A stretch of DNA of 64,000 bases from CAZTQN01 sp964615765 (GCA_964615765.1 CAZTQN010000007.1:77977-141976); one strand, 5' to 3'; positions 26,123-35,913 are shown, counted from the stretch's first letter. Numbers and translations are program-made. Notes: generated by a model not told the origin, from the letters alone.

Positions 26123-27043
26123 GTGCCCCAGCACTTTTTGACCATCCTGGACACTCCGCCGGAAACGATCCGGGAGATGCTGCGCCGCTCGCTGGAACTG
26201 CGGACCCGTCCGCAGCCAACACAGCTGGCCGGCAAGACGCTCTGCTGCCTGTTCGAAAAGCCCAGCCTGCGCACGCGCGTGAGCTTCGAGCAGGCGATGC
26301 GCAAGCTCGGCGGGCAGGTGCTCACGATGTCCGGCGGCGAGGTCGGCATCGGCGGGCGCGAGTCGCCCAGCGATGTCATCCGCGTGCTCAGCTCGATGGT
26401 TGACGCCGTCATGGCCCGCGTCATGTTCCACGAGACGCTCGAGACCTTCGCCAGGCACTCCAGCGTGCCGGTGATCAACGGCCTCTCGGACCGGGCTCAC
26501 CCGGCCCAGGCCCTCGCCGACGCGCTGACGATCATCGACGAGTTCGCCCCCGGCAACCCGGACGGCATGCGCGGGCGCACGCTCGCGTTCGTCGGCGATG
26601 GCAACAACGTGGCCCGCTCGCTGTGCGCCATCTGCGGGCGCCTCGGGGCCAACTTCCTGATCTGCTCCCCGCCGGGGTACGAACTGCCGGACGACTACAT
26701 CGAGACGGCCCGCGGCCGCGCGCCGTCGACGACCGTCCGCGTCTGCCAGGACCCCGTCGAAGCGGTGCTGCACGCCGACGCGATCTACTGCGACACGTTC
26801 ATCTCCATGGGCCAGGAGCACGAGCGGGCCGAGCGCCTGAACGCGTTCAGCGGGTACCAGGTGAACGAGGAACTGGTGGCCCAGGCGCCGTCGCACGCGA
26901 TCGTGCTGCACTGCCTGCCGGCGTCGCGCGGGGTTGAGATCACCGACCAGGTGCTGGACGGCCCGCGCTCGCGCGTGTTCCCGCAGGCGCGGAACCGGCT
27001 CGACGCGCAGATGGGCCTGCTGTCGACGCTGCTGGCGCCCTGA
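26123..27043 (+). CDS. argF: Ornithine carbamoyltransferase
   Basis: 306 residues from GTG 26123. The length matches the family and the sequence MPQHFLTILDTPPETI is a typical beginning, although no ribosome site is seen. The enzyme transfers the carbamoyl group of carbamoyl phosphate to ornithine, giving citrulline in arginine synthesis. FEKPSLRTRVSFE (S48-R52) is the carbamoyl-phosphate motif, AHPAQALAD the HPxQ motif, GDGNNVARSL the second-domain N-N-V motif, and LHCLPASRG the HCLP motif containing the ornithine-site cysteine. FEKPS-x-RTR and HCLP favour ornithine over aspartate carbamoyltransferase. The gene is 29 bases upstream of the helix-hairpin-helix gene on the same strand and may share its transcript. 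Confidence 0.95.
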   Translation: MPQHFLTILDTPPETIREMLRRSLELRTRPQPTQLAGKTLCCLFEKPSLRTRVSFEQAMRKLGGQVLTMSGGEVGIGGRESPSDVIRVLSSMVDAVMARVMFHETLETFARHSSVPVINGLSDRAHPAQALADALTIIDEFAPGNPDGMRGRTLAFVGDGNNVARSLCAICGRLGANFLICSPPGYELPDDYIETARGRAPSTTVRVCQDPVEAVLHADAIYCDTFISMGQEHERAERLNAFSGYQVNEELVAQAPSHAIVLHCLPASRGVEITDQVLDGPRSRVFPQARNRLDAQMGLLSTLLAP

Positions 27044-27072
27044 CACGATGTCTTGCACGCGGGGAGATCGCC

Positions 27073-27723
27073 GTGCACCAGCCCGCACACACGCCGCCGC
27101 CGCTTGAACGTGACGACTGGACCGGCGGCCCGGCCAAGTGGTTCGCCGTGGGCGTGCTGTCGACACTCGCGGCCCTCGCGCTCGGATGGGCGGCGGTGCG
27201 GACGTGGGGCGAGCGGGCCACGCCGAGCGCCGCGGCGTCGACGCCGACACGCTTCGTGCACGCGGCCGAGGTCGGACGCTCGCTGGATCAGCCCGCGCCG
27301 AAGGGGCCGTCGACCGCTCAAGGCGCGTCCACCGCCGCGGTCGAGATACCGCCGGCGTCGGAGGCAGCACCCGCGAGCGCGGCGCCGGCCGTCCAAGCGG
27401 CGCCCGCGCCCGCCGCCAAGAGCCCCGCCGCGACGCTGGATCGGCGCATCAACATCAACACGGCGAGCAAGGCCGAGCTGGAGACGCTCCCGCGGATCGG
27501 GCCGGCGATGGCCGACCGGATCATCGAGGAGCGGACGCTGCGCGGGCCGTTCGCCCGCGTCGAGGATCTCAACCGCGTGCGCGGCATCGGGCCCAAGACC
27601 ATCGACCGCCTGCGCCCGCACATCAGCGTGCGGGACGACGCCCCGGGCGGGACGACCGACCCCGACGCCGGATCGAGTTCCGGGTCAGGATCGAGTTCCG
27701 GCGCGGGCGCTACGCTGCCGTGA
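27073..27723 (+). CDS. ComEA-like membrane-anchored helix-hairpin-helix protein
   Basis: 216 residues from GTG 27073, with GGGGAG 6 bases upstream. One transmembrane helix lies near residues 22-44 (WFAVGVLSTLAALALGWAAV), followed by an Ala/Pro-rich linker of about 75 residues. The helix-hairpin-helix pair then begins ININTASKAELETLPRIGPA and continues VRGIGPKTIDRLRP, the same arrangement as the DNA-binding end of competence protein ComEA. A Ser/Gly tail closes the protein. I infer double-stranded DNA binding at the outer face of the inner membrane, perhaps in DNA uptake. The stop overlaps the pcrA start (TGATG), so the two are translationally coupled. Confidence 0.85.
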   Translation: MHQPAHTPPPLERDDWTGGPAKWFAVGVLSTLAALALGWAAVRTWGERATPSAAASTPTRFVHAAEVGRSLDQPAPKGPSTAQGASTAAVEIPPASEAAPASAAPAVQAAPAPAAKSPAATLDRRININTASKAELETLPRIGPAMADRIIEERTLRGPFARVEDLNRVRGIGPKTIDRLRPHISVRDDAPGGTTDPDAGSSSGSGSSSGAGATLP

Positions 27724-30317
27724 TGGACACGGATGTCGCGCCCGCCTCAGGTTTTCACCCGGTGTCAGTGCCCGCATTCCCGGACAGACCCGCGTTCGGC
27801 TCGTCGAGCCGCTTCGACCCCGAGACGATCGTCGCGGGGCTGACGCCCGCGCAGGCGCAGGCCGTGCGGCATACTGAAGGTCCGCTGCTGGTGCTGGCGG
27901 GCCCGGGCTCGGGCAAGACGCGGGTGATCACGCGGCGGATCGCGTACCTGATCGCGTGCGGGATCCCGGCGTACCAGATCCTCGCCGTCACGTTTACCAA
28001 CAAGGCCGCGGCGGAGATGCGCGAGCGCACCGAGAAACTCCTCGGCGTCGAGCACAACGCGGGCGGCGAACGGCGCGGCGGCGGCGCCGGAGCCGCGGCC
28101 CGCGGGCTCACCGTCACCACCTTCCACGCCCTGTGCGCACGCCTGCTCCGCAAGTACGCCGACCGCGCGGCCCTCGGCGGGCCGGGCGGCACGCTGACGG
28201 GCACCTTCGTCATCTACGACACCGACGACCAGACGGCCCTCATCAAGCGCGCCCTCGACACCCTCAACCTCTCCAGCACCAACTGGCCCGCGCGCAGCGT
28301 GCTGTCGCGCATCTCCGCCGCCAAGAACGAACTGCTCGACGTGCAGGCCTTCACGGCCCGAGCGGCGGACTTCAACACGCGCACGATCGCGAAGATCTAC
28401 GCCGAGTATCAGAAGGGCCTCCGGGCCGCCAACGCCGTCGACTTCGACGACCTGCTGCTGCTCACGGCCCAGATGCTCGCGTCGCGCCCGGAGATCCGCG
28501 GGGAGTGCCAGGCGCGGTGGCGCTACCTGCTCGTTGATGAGTATCAGGACACCAACCGGGCCCAGTTCGTGATCGCGAGCCTGATCGCCGGCGCCGGGCC
28601 GGGCGCGGGGCCGTCCGCCGGCGCGACCGCGGCGCCATCGACCGCGAACATCTGCGTCGTCGGCGACCCGGACCAGTCGATCTACGGCTGGCGCGGGGCC
28701 GACATCGCGAACATCCTCGACTTCGAGACGCAGTTCCCCGGGGCCACGATCATCCCGCTGGGCGAGAACTTCCGCTCCACCAAGAACATCATCGCCGCCG
28801 CCGACCGGCTGATCCGCAACAACACCCGGCGTAAGCACAAGGACCTGCACACGGCCAACCCCGTGGGCGAGAAGGTCGAGGCGGTGCTGCTGCGCGACGA
28901 GCACCACGAGGCGGCCCACGTGGTGCAGTGGCTGCGCGGCGTGCGCGAGGAGGCCCGCGACGCCGCCGGCGAGGGCGGGCGCGGCGCCAACTGGAAGGAC
29001 TACGCCGTCTTCTACCGCACCAACGCCCTCAGCCGCGTGATGGAAGACCGGCTGCGCGGCGAGGGGATCCCTTACGTCATCGCGCGGGGCACGGCGTTCT
29101 ATCAGCGCGAGGAGATCAAGAACGCGCTGGCCTACCTGCGCGTGGTCGCCAACCCCGCCGACGAGGTCTCGCTGCTCCGCATCATCAACACGCCCACGCG
29201 CGGGCTGGGCGATACGAGCGTTGAGAAGGCGCGGGCGTTCGCGGCGCAGCGCGGCGTGAACCTGCTCGCCGTGCTGCGCGAGCCCGGGCCCCTCGCGCTC
29301 GCCGCCCGCACCGCCGGCGCGTGCCAGAAGTTCGTCGCCATGCTCGACGCGTTCACGGGCGGCGGCGACGGGGGGCTTGGGCAGGGGCTGGGGCAGGGCC
29401 TGCTGCACACGGCCGCCGCCGACGGCTCGCTCGCCGAGCTCGTCGAACGTGTCGTCCGCGAGAGCGGGCTGGAGCAGATGTACCGCGACCAGGCGAACAA
29501 GAGCGGCACAGACGCCGACGCCGAGCGCCTGGCCAACCTCGACGAACTCATCTCGTCGGCCCGCGACTTCGAGACGACCTACGACCCCGCGAACGACCCC
29601 GGGGCCGACGCGCCGCTGGACCCCGACGCGCCGGTACCGACGCCGACGCTGTTCCAACTGCTCCGCGCGTATCTCGAACGCGTGACGCTCGTCGCCGACG
29701 CCGACAGCGTCGACCCGACGCAGGGGGCCGTGACGCTGATGACGCTGCACGCGGCGAAGGGGCTGGAGTTCCACGGCGCGGCGCTGATCGGGCTGGAAGA
29801 GGCCGTCCTCCCGCACTCGCGCGTCGCCGACAGCCCGGGCGAACTGGAAGAAGAGCGCCGCCTGTTCTTCGTCGGCATCACGCGGGCGATGCACCGCCTC
29901 TTGATCACCTCGGCCCGGTATCGCACGGTGCGCGGCATCATGGAGCGCACCATCCCCAGCCGCTTCCTCAGCGAACTGCCCAAGGACAACGTCTCCTTCA
30001 CCGACCGCGCCGGCGACGACGCCGACTGGGACCGCGAGGACGACGCCGACCGCGGGCCGCGCGGCCGTGCTGGTCGCGGGGGGCGCGATGAACTCGACGA
30101 CGGGCCCGCGATGCCCGCCCGCCCGGCCAGCACGCGGACCAAAGACAGCCGCGGCGTGCCCATCGAGGTCGGCGCGCTGGTGCGTCACCCGCAGTTCGGC
30201 GTGGGGCGCGTGGTGTCCGTCACGCCCGGCGCCGACGCGCGGGCCCAGATCCGCTTCCAAGAGGTCGGCGTCAAGACGCTCGTGCTGCAGTTCGCGCGGC
30301 TCGAACGCGTGTCGTGA
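27723..30317 (+). CDS. pcrA: ATP-dependent DNA helicase of the PcrA/UvrD family
   Basis: 864 residues from ATG 27723, whose first base is the last base of the upstream stop codon. This superfamily 1 helicase moves 3' to 5' and acts in repair and replication restart. Motifs in order: I AGPGSGKTR (59-67), Ia TFTNKAAAEM, II LLVDEYQDTN, III GDPDQSIYGWRGA, IV GENFRSTKNI, V MTLHAAKGLEF and VI EERRLFFVGITRA. The C-terminus ends with a small beta domain (GALVRHPQFGVGRVV, then IRFQEVGVKTLVLQFARLE) like the RNA-polymerase-binding Tudor-like end of PcrA. Gly/Ala-rich insertions are present in domain 1A near residue 120 and residue 290. Its stop codon directly abuts that of the converging protease gene (TGATCA). 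Confidence 0.95.
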   Translation: MDTDVAPASGFHPVSVPAFPDRPAFGSSSRFDPETIVAGLTPAQAQAVRHTEGPLLVLAGPGSGKTRVITRRIAYLIACGIPAYQILAVTFTNKAAAEMRERTEKLLGVEHNAGGERRGGGAGAAARGLTVTTFHALCARLLRKYADRAALGGPGGTLTGTFVIYDTDDQTALIKRALDTLNLSSTNWPARSVLSRISAAKNELLDVQAFTARAADFNTRTIAKIYAEYQKGLRAANAVDFDDLLLLTAQMLASRPEIRGECQARWRYLLVDEYQDTNRAQFVIASLIAGAGPGAGPSAGATAAPSTANICVVGDPDQSIYGWRGADIANILDFETQFPGATIIPLGENFRSTKNIIAAADRLIRNNTRRKHKDLHTANPVGEKVEAVLLRDEHHEAAHVVQWLRGVREEARDAAGEGGRGANWKDYAVFYRTNALSRVMEDRLRGEGIPYVIARGTAFYQREEIKNALAYLRVVANPADEVSLLRIINTPTRGLGDTSVEKARAFAAQRGVNLLAVLREPGPLALAARTAGACQKFVAMLDAFTGGGDGGLGQGLGQGLLHTAAADGSLAELVERVVRESGLEQMYRDQANKSGTDADAERLANLDELISSARDFETTYDPANDPGADAPLDPDAPVPTPTLFQLLRAYLERVTLVADADSVDPTQGAVTLMTLHAAKGLEFHGAALIGLEEAVLPHSRVADSPGELEEERRLFFVGITRAMHRLLITSARYRTVRGIMERTIPSRFLSELPKDNVSFTDRAGDDADWDREDDADRGPRGRAGRGGRDELDDGPAMPARPASTRTKDSRGVPIEVGALVRHPQFGVGRVVSVTPGADARAQIRFQEVGVKTLVLQFARLERVS

Positions 30318-31205
30318 TCACGCGGCCTGCACGGCCGGGCGACGCCGGCGCAGCAGCGACAGCGCCACCACACCCCCCGCGACCGCCGGGTCGATCCCGG
30401 GGAACATCAGCATCGCCTGCGGCGCGCCTGTGCCGGACGAGATCGGCTGCGTCGGGTCGACGATCGGCAGGATCCAGTTGCGCACGGTGGTGAGGTTCAG
30501 CGCGTAGCCGACGTTGCCGTAGCGGGCCGAGCCGTAGCCCGTCACGCTCACGGCGACGCCCGCGAGTTGCAGCTTGCCATCGGGCCCGACGACGAACATG
30601 CCGCCGCCCGAGTCGTTGACGGCGAACATCGCCTCGTACGGGACGGCGTCGGGGTGGCTGGGCGCATCGAAGCGGACGCCCAGGAAGTAGCCTTCCTGCT
30701 CGATGGTGTTGGCGCCCCAGGTTTCGACCTTCGGGCCGTTCCAGTCGTACCCGTCGCCCGCGGGCAGGGCCGCGGCTCCGGTCACGCCGTGACCGCCCAG
30801 GATCACCGGATCACCCAGCCCGGCCCGCTCGGCGATGGTGTGCCAGCCGGGCAGCGGCTGATTGACGCGGCACAGGGCCAGATCCATGAACGGGTGGAAG
30901 CGGACTTCGACGACCTGGTACGCCGCGCCGCGAAGGATGAACCACCCGCCCGGCGACACGCCGATGTGCCGCGCGGTGATGATCCAGTCCGCGCCGACGG
31001 GCACGGCGGACGATCCGTTGAGATTGCCCACCCACGCGTTATCGGGGATCGGCATCGGGTCCAGGTCGGTCACGACCAGCCCGCTGGCACTCGAAGCCGC
31101 AAGGCTAAGGGCCAGGCCGGCGGCCGCGATGGCTCGGCGGGTCACACGCGCGCCCGGTTGACCGGGGCGTTCAGCGTTGACGCTCGACTGCGTTGCACCG
31201 CACAT
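30318..31205 (-). CDS. Exported trypsin-like serine protease with C-terminal membrane tail
   Basis: 295 residues from ATG 31205, chosen because GGAG lies 7 bases upstream. ATG 31244 and GTG 31145 are alternatives. A signal sequence follows TRRAIAAAGLALSLAASSASG. The catalytic triad of an S1-type protease can be read: His in WIITARHIG, Asp in FMDLALCRV, and Ser in NDSGGGMFV. The spacing fits a compact chymotrypsin fold, although GDSGG is NDSGG here. The C-terminus has a hydrophobic stretch followed by RRRR (PAVAGGVVALSLLRRRR), a layout like PEP-CTERM/MYXO-CTERM sorting tails but without a recognisable signature. The target protein is unknown. Confidence 0.8.
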   Translation of the reverse strand: MCGATQSSVNAERPGQPGARVTRRAIAAAGLALSLAASSASGLVVTDLDPMPIPDNAWVGNLNGSSAVPVGADWIITARHIGVSPGGWFILRGAAYQVVEVRFHPFMDLALCRVNQPLPGWHTIAERAGLGDPVILGGHGVTGAAALPAGDGYDWNGPKVETWGANTIEQEGYFLGVRFDAPSHPDAVPYEAMFAVNDSGGGMFVVGPDGKLQLAGVAVSVTGYGSARYGNVGYALNLTTVRNWILPIVDPTQPISSGTGAPQAMLMFPGIDPAVAGGVVALSLLRRRRPAVQAA

Positions 31206-31419
31206 TCGCACGCTCCACGCCGCCTCCGGTGGACACGAGGTCATCGGCGCTTCGGGCAGGCGCGTGCAGGGTCATGGCGTGGGCGGGTGGCAAGATGTGC
31301 CCGGCGCGCGGGCGATGACGCGGCCGCCGACCACGCCCGGCCCTGACGCGCCCGCACAACCGGCGCAGATTCGCGCGCAGGCAGACGCCATGCGTCGGAA
31401 CGGTCGTTATCGCGGTGCG

Positions 31420-33432
31420 TTACACGCCGTGCGGGTGCGGCGGGACGTCCCGATCGCTCGGCGAAGACTTACCGGTCTGTGCGCCGTTCCCCTCGGCGGC
31501 GGCGACGCGTTGCGGCTCGGGCTCGGGCCCCATCGGGTGCGGGCTCGAGTCGCGCGTGATCAAGGCCACGCCGCTGGGCAACTGCTGGGCCACGCGGGAG
31601 ATGACGTCCCCCTCGATGGCGCGGGCGAAGGCGCGCCGCTGCGTCTTGCCCATGATCAGCGTGTCGCACCCGTAGGTCACGGTGTAGTCGAGGATCTCGC
31701 CCGAGACGTCCGTCGACGTGACGTAGATCGGCACGATCGGCACGCGGTACCGCCGGGCCAGCGCGGCGACCGAGCCCAGGCTCTGCAGCGCTTCCGGATC
31801 GTCCTCCACCTTCGGCACCGTGCCCGGGGCCATGTCCAGCACGCGCACGACGCGGACGTACATCACGAACAGCGTCGCGCCGCGCCGGCGTGCAAGGTCG
31901 ACGGCGAACTCCGACTGGCCGCGCCCGCGGGCCGCCAGCATCACGCGCGGGCGGCTCGGGTCCATCGGAAGCGGATCGCGCTTGAGTTCGGCGAGCCAGC
32001 CGTCTTCCGGCATCGGGGCGGCGAGCTCGGCGGCCTTCATCTTCGCGCGCGTCTGCACGCCGAACCGGGCCGTCAGCACCGCGCTCACCATGATCCCCGC
32101 GAAGATCGCCGCGTTGGGCTTGGCGACGACGATCGTCGCGAACACGACGGCCATGAACACGCCCAGCGCCCACATGCACCGGCGCTCCCACACGCGGATG
32201 TCCAGGGCCCGGTTGTACGCGCACGTCAGCACGTTGATCGCGATCGCCCCCACCACGCCGATCGCGTACAGCTCCGCCAGGAACTTGGTGTCCGAACTGA
32301 CGAGCAGCAACAGCCCGGGCAGGATCGCGGCGACGATCAGCCCCACCCAGGGCACGCCGGAGTAGTTCAGTTTCTTGAACGCGCCGGGCAGTTCGCGATC
32401 GACGCTCATCGCGTACTTCACGCTGACCATCGCCATGATCGCCGTGTTCACGGCGCTGATGAGCAGCAGCCCGTAGATGATCCCGGTCACGATCCCGGCG
32501 ATCTGCCCGGCCCGGGCGCTGCCGGTGCGCATCTCCGTCGCGTGCTCGGCCAGGCCGCGCATCGCCGTGTCGCGATACTCCTTGATCTCCCGGGGAACTT
32601 CGTCGGAGCGGTACACCCGCGGGGCGCCCGCCTCGCCCAGCGTGTTCTCGCCCTTTTCATACTGCACGTAGTGCGGCATGTCGACCGGCTTGAGGTCCGG
32701 CAGGGCGTTGATCGCCAGCCCGAAGATCATGTTCAGCGTGATGACCTCGATCAGCACCGGGAAGATGGTCCGGCGGCTGGTCTTGGCGACGGGCTGCTTC
32801 ATCAGCCCCGTCATGTTCGCGACCGCCTCCAGCCCCGAGAGCGCGAGGATCACGCGGACCAGGTTCTCCCAGCGTTCGGTCCAACTCGAGATCGACGCGT
32901 GCCCGGTGGAGACGGTGCGCAGCCCCTCCCCCACCATCGGCAGGCACATGATCGCGATCGCCAGCGACAGGAAGATCGCCGCGATCGCGATCACCAGCGC
33001 AAACCGTCCGGCGCTCTTGGCCCCGAGCCAGTTGATCACCCCGATGCCGGCGATGGTCGCGATCGACAACCCGACCACCCACGCGGGCGGGGCGCCGAAG
33101 TAGTGGAACCCTTCGACCGCGGACAGCGCCGCCGTCACGATGTAATCGCACAGCAGCAGCGTGGCCCCGATGACCGAGAGCGTCGGGGAAACCTGCCGAG
33201 CCGCGGCGTACACGCCCCCCCCGTCGGGGAAACAGCGGCACACCACCGAGTACGCCCACGCGACGGCCGCCATGATGACGCTCATCAGCGCCAGGTAGAT
33301 GGGCGAGGCGTGCCCGGTGTAATAAAACGCCAGCCCCAGCACATAAAGGCGGCTTGTCCCCCAGTCCCCGAAAAGCAGGGGTCCGGCGTGGAACCAGTTG
33401 AGATCACGCGGTCGGCGTTGGGTAACGAGCAT
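31420..33432 (-). CDS. APC-superfamily amino acid permease fused to a universal-stress-protein-like domain
   Basis: 670 residues from ATG 33432 (GTG 33492 would add 20 residues; neither has a good ribosome site). Residues 1-~490 hold about 12 membrane helices, with LLFGDWGTSRLYVLGLAFYY at the position of the APC first-helix unwound segment, and VILALSGLEAVANMTGLMKQ, typical of family permeases. A hydrophilic domain of about 180 residues follows, beginning SRPRVMLAARGRGQSEFAVD and containing VPIVPIYVTS and GCDTLIMGKTQRRAFARAIEGDVI, which matches the G-x(2)-G-x(9)-G-[ST] region of UspA domains only in part. Similar permease-UspA fusions occur in many bacteria. The substrate is probably an amino acid or amine. 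The UspA-like part may sense nucleotide or energy state. Confidence 0.84.
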   Translation of the reverse strand: MLVTQRRPRDLNWFHAGPLLFGDWGTSRLYVLGLAFYYTGHASPIYLALMSVIMAAVAWAYSVVCRCFPDGGGVYAAARQVSPTLSVIGATLLLCDYIVTAALSAVEGFHYFGAPPAWVVGLSIATIAGIGVINWLGAKSAGRFALVIAIAAIFLSLAIAIMCLPMVGEGLRTVSTGHASISSWTERWENLVRVILALSGLEAVANMTGLMKQPVAKTSRRTIFPVLIEVITLNMIFGLAINALPDLKPVDMPHYVQYEKGENTLGEAGAPRVYRSDEVPREIKEYRDTAMRGLAEHATEMRTGSARAGQIAGIVTGIIYGLLLISAVNTAIMAMVSVKYAMSVDRELPGAFKKLNYSGVPWVGLIVAAILPGLLLLVSSDTKFLAELYAIGVVGAIAINVLTCAYNRALDIRVWERRCMWALGVFMAVVFATIVVAKPNAAIFAGIMVSAVLTARFGVQTRAKMKAAELAAPMPEDGWLAELKRDPLPMDPSRPRVMLAARGRGQSEFAVDLARRRGATLFVMYVRVVRVLDMAPGTVPKVEDDPEALQSLGSVAALARRYRVPIVPIYVTSTDVSGEILDYTVTYGCDTLIMGKTQRRAFARAIEGDVISRVAQQLPSGVALITRDSSPHPMGPEPEPQRVAAAEGNGAQTGKSSPSDRDVPPHPHGV

Positions 33433-33690
33433 AAACCATCGCGATCCGCCCGCTGACAAGCCCCCAGCGGACCGCGTCGACTCCCGCACCACCCAACCTT
33501 GGCCGGATTGTACCGGCCGCCGACCGTCCCCGCGCTCACCACCGCCGCACGTCTATGATGACGGTGCACGACGGCGACGCTCGCCCCGTGCCCTTGCTGA
33601 ACCTTTACTTCGGCTGATCGGTTTTCCGCGTGTCCTCGCCCGTGTGCGGCGTTTGACCCTCGGCGGGCGTTCACGCCTCTGGAATCACGG

Positions 33691-35826
33691 TTGCACTCCC
33701 TCGTCCCCGCCCCCGGCCGCGCTCACGCTCACGCCGACGCCCACGCGTCCCCTTCCCTCACAACCCACCCTCTCACCAGCCCCGGCGACGGCGCCCCGGT
33801 TGACCCGCGCGCGGCTTCCCCCGCGCAGGCGACCTTCGCCGACCTGGGCCTGACCGATCCCGTCCTCTCCGCCGTCTCGGCCGAGGGGTACATCCACCCC
33901 ACGCCGATCCAGGCCCGCGCGATCCCGTACGCGCTCGAAGGCCGGGACATTCTCGGCTGCGCCCAGACCGGCACGGGCAAGACGGCCGCGTTCAGCCTGC
34001 CCATCCTGCAGCGACTGGCCCAGTCCCGCATCAAGCACCCCAACCAGCACCAGCACCGGCACCTCCGCGCGCTCATCCTCAGCCCGACGCGCGAACTCGC
34101 CGTGCAGATCGACGAATCCCTGCGCACCTACGGCCGCGGCACGCACCTGCGCAGCGTCTGCATCTTCGGCGGAGTCACGCAGAACCCGCAGGTTCGCGCG
34201 CTGCGCCAAGGGGTCGACATCGCCGTCGCCACGCCCGGTCGCCTTGAAGACCTCATGCGCCAGGGCCACGTCAACCTCGCGCACGTCGAGGTCTTCGTCC
34301 TCGACGAGGCCGACCGCATGCTGGACATGGGCTTCATCGAGCCCATCCGGCGTGTCGCGGGCATGCTCCCGGCGGCGCGGCAGACGCTGCTGTTCAGCGC
34401 CACGATGCCCAAGCCCATCCGCCACCTCGCCGACGCGCTGCTGAAAGACCCCGTCAGCGTGCAGGTCGCGGCGGTCTCATCCACGCCCGACCGCGTGCAG
34501 CAGGCCCTCGTCCTGGTCGCCAAGCGCGACAAGCCCGCGCTGCTGGTGGACTTGCTCACCAGCACCTACGTCGAACGCGCCATCGTCTTCAGCCGCACCA
34601 AGCACGGCGCCGACCGCATCACCAAGCACCTCAACCAGAACGACATCCCGGCCGAGGCGATCCACGGGGACAAGCGGCAGAACGTGCGTCAACGCGCCCT
34701 CGCCGGCTTCCGCGACGGACGCGTGCAGGTGCTGGTCGCGACCGACATCGCCGCCCGCGGCATCGACGTCGACGACGTCTCCCACGTCGTCAACTTCGAC
34801 ATCCCGCACGAGCCCGAGACGTACGTGCACCGCATCGGTCGCACGGCCCGGGCCGGGGCGGCGGGCAAGGCCATCTCCTTCTGCGACCCCGACAGCGACG
34901 AGCGCGACTTCATGCGCGGGATCGAGCGCCTGCTCAAGCGGCGCATCGACGTCATCCAGCCGCACATCCAGACGGGCGGCCCACGCCCGGGCACGCCGAA
35001 CACGCGCGACGCCGACGAGCCCGCGGCGGTCGAGGTCGACACCGATGCTGCGCCGACCCGCTCCGAGCCCGCCCATCGCAGCCCGTCCGCCCCGCCGCCG
35101 CACACACGCCGCGCCGGCCCGCGTGACACGCACCGCGACGGCCCGCGCAACACGCACCGCGGCGATCGCCCGCACGCGCACCGCGGGCACGCGCCCCGGC
35201 CGCACGCCCACGCCGACCAAACCGAAGGGCCGTCCGACGACGGCACTGATGCGCCGGCGCTTCACGCCCCCGGGCACAAGAAGCCGGGCGGGTTCAAGTC
35301 GCCCGGCGGGAAGTTCGCGGGCACCAAGTTCACCGGACACAAGTTCGAAGGCCACCGCTTCTCCGGGAACGCGGCGTTCAACGGCACAAAGTTCACCGGC
35401 AGCAAGTTCCGCGGCGAGCCGACCGACGGACCGGTCGTCGGACCGGCCGCCGACCACCCGCGCGGACCGAAGCCCGGCCCCAAGCAAGGACCGAAGCCCA
35501 GCGGCAAGACCGGCTACCCCAAGTCCGGCCCGCGGCCAGGCAAGCCCGCCAACGGCAAGCCGGCTCATGGCAAACCGGCCCACGGCAAGCCCGGCTTTGC
35601 CAAGGCCAGCCACGCGAAGCCGGGGCAGGGACAACCGGGGCAAGGGCAGCCGGGACACGGTCAGTCCGGGCACGGTCCGGCACGAGCGTCCGGTCCGGGC
35701 GGCGGACACGGCGGACGTGGCGGTCACGGCGGGCCGCAGCGCGGCCAGTTCAACGCCGGCCCACGCGGGCCTAAGGGCGGCCGCGCCGGAAAGGGCCCGC
35801 GCCGCGGGTCCCAAGGCGGCCGGTAA
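33691..35826 (+). CDS. rhlE: RhlE-type DEAD-box RNA helicase with long low-complexity tail
   Basis: 711 residues if translation starts at TTG 33691. No strong ribosome site is visible and the first ~45 residues are low complexity, so the start is doubtful. The helicase core spans residues ~48-430: TFADLGL, Q-motif PTPIQARAIP, motif I AQTGTGKT, Ia PTRELA, Ib TPGRL, II DEAD in VFVLDEADRMLDMGF, III FSATM, IV IVFSRTKHGAD, V TDIAARGID and VI HRIGRTARAG. It unwinds RNA in ribosome assembly or RNA decay. The tail of ~270 residues is basic and repetitive: His/Arg-rich, then KF-x-G repeats (KFAGTKFTGHKFEGHRFSG), then GKPAHGKP and GQPGQGQPGHG repeats. Such tails commonly bind RNA without sequence preference. 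Confidence 0.92.
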   Translation: MHSLVPAPGRAHAHADAHASPSLTTHPLTSPGDGAPVDPRAASPAQATFADLGLTDPVLSAVSAEGYIHPTPIQARAIPYALEGRDILGCAQTGTGKTAAFSLPILQRLAQSRIKHPNQHQHRHLRALILSPTRELAVQIDESLRTYGRGTHLRSVCIFGGVTQNPQVRALRQGVDIAVATPGRLEDLMRQGHVNLAHVEVFVLDEADRMLDMGFIEPIRRVAGMLPAARQTLLFSATMPKPIRHLADALLKDPVSVQVAAVSSTPDRVQQALVLVAKRDKPALLVDLLTSTYVERAIVFSRTKHGADRITKHLNQNDIPAEAIHGDKRQNVRQRALAGFRDGRVQVLVATDIAARGIDVDDVSHVVNFDIPHEPETYVHRIGRTARAGAAGKAISFCDPDSDERDFMRGIERLLKRRIDVIQPHIQTGGPRPGTPNTRDADEPAAVEVDTDAAPTRSEPAHRSPSAPPPHTRRAGPRDTHRDGPRNTHRGDRPHAHRGHAPRPHAHADQTEGPSDDGTDAPALHAPGHKKPGGFKSPGGKFAGTKFTGHKFEGHRFSGNAAFNGTKFTGSKFRGEPTDGPVVGPAADHPRGPKPGPKQGPKPSGKTGYPKSGPRPGKPANGKPAHGKPAHGKPGFAKASHAKPGQGQPGQGQPGHGQSGHGPARASGPGGGHGGRGGHGGPQRGQFNAGPRGPKGGRAGKGPRRGSQGGR

Positions 35827-35831
35827 AGCGA

Positions 35832-35858
35832 CAAAGCGCCGGCCGGGCCGACGCTTTG
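35832..35858. terminator. Hairpin between converging rhlE and the pilin-module membrane gene
   Basis: CAAAGCG at 35832-35838 pairs with CGCTTTG at 35852-35858, and the loop (CCGGCCGGGCCGA) can pair partly with itself. It sits 5 bases after the rhlE stop. There is only a short T-rich end (CTTTGCTCT), so termination efficiency is uncertain. Confidence 0.6.
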
Positions 35859-35913
35859 CTCTACAAGTGCGGTGTGATCAGCGCCGACCCGGTGCGATGG
35901 TCGTCCGCGCGGT

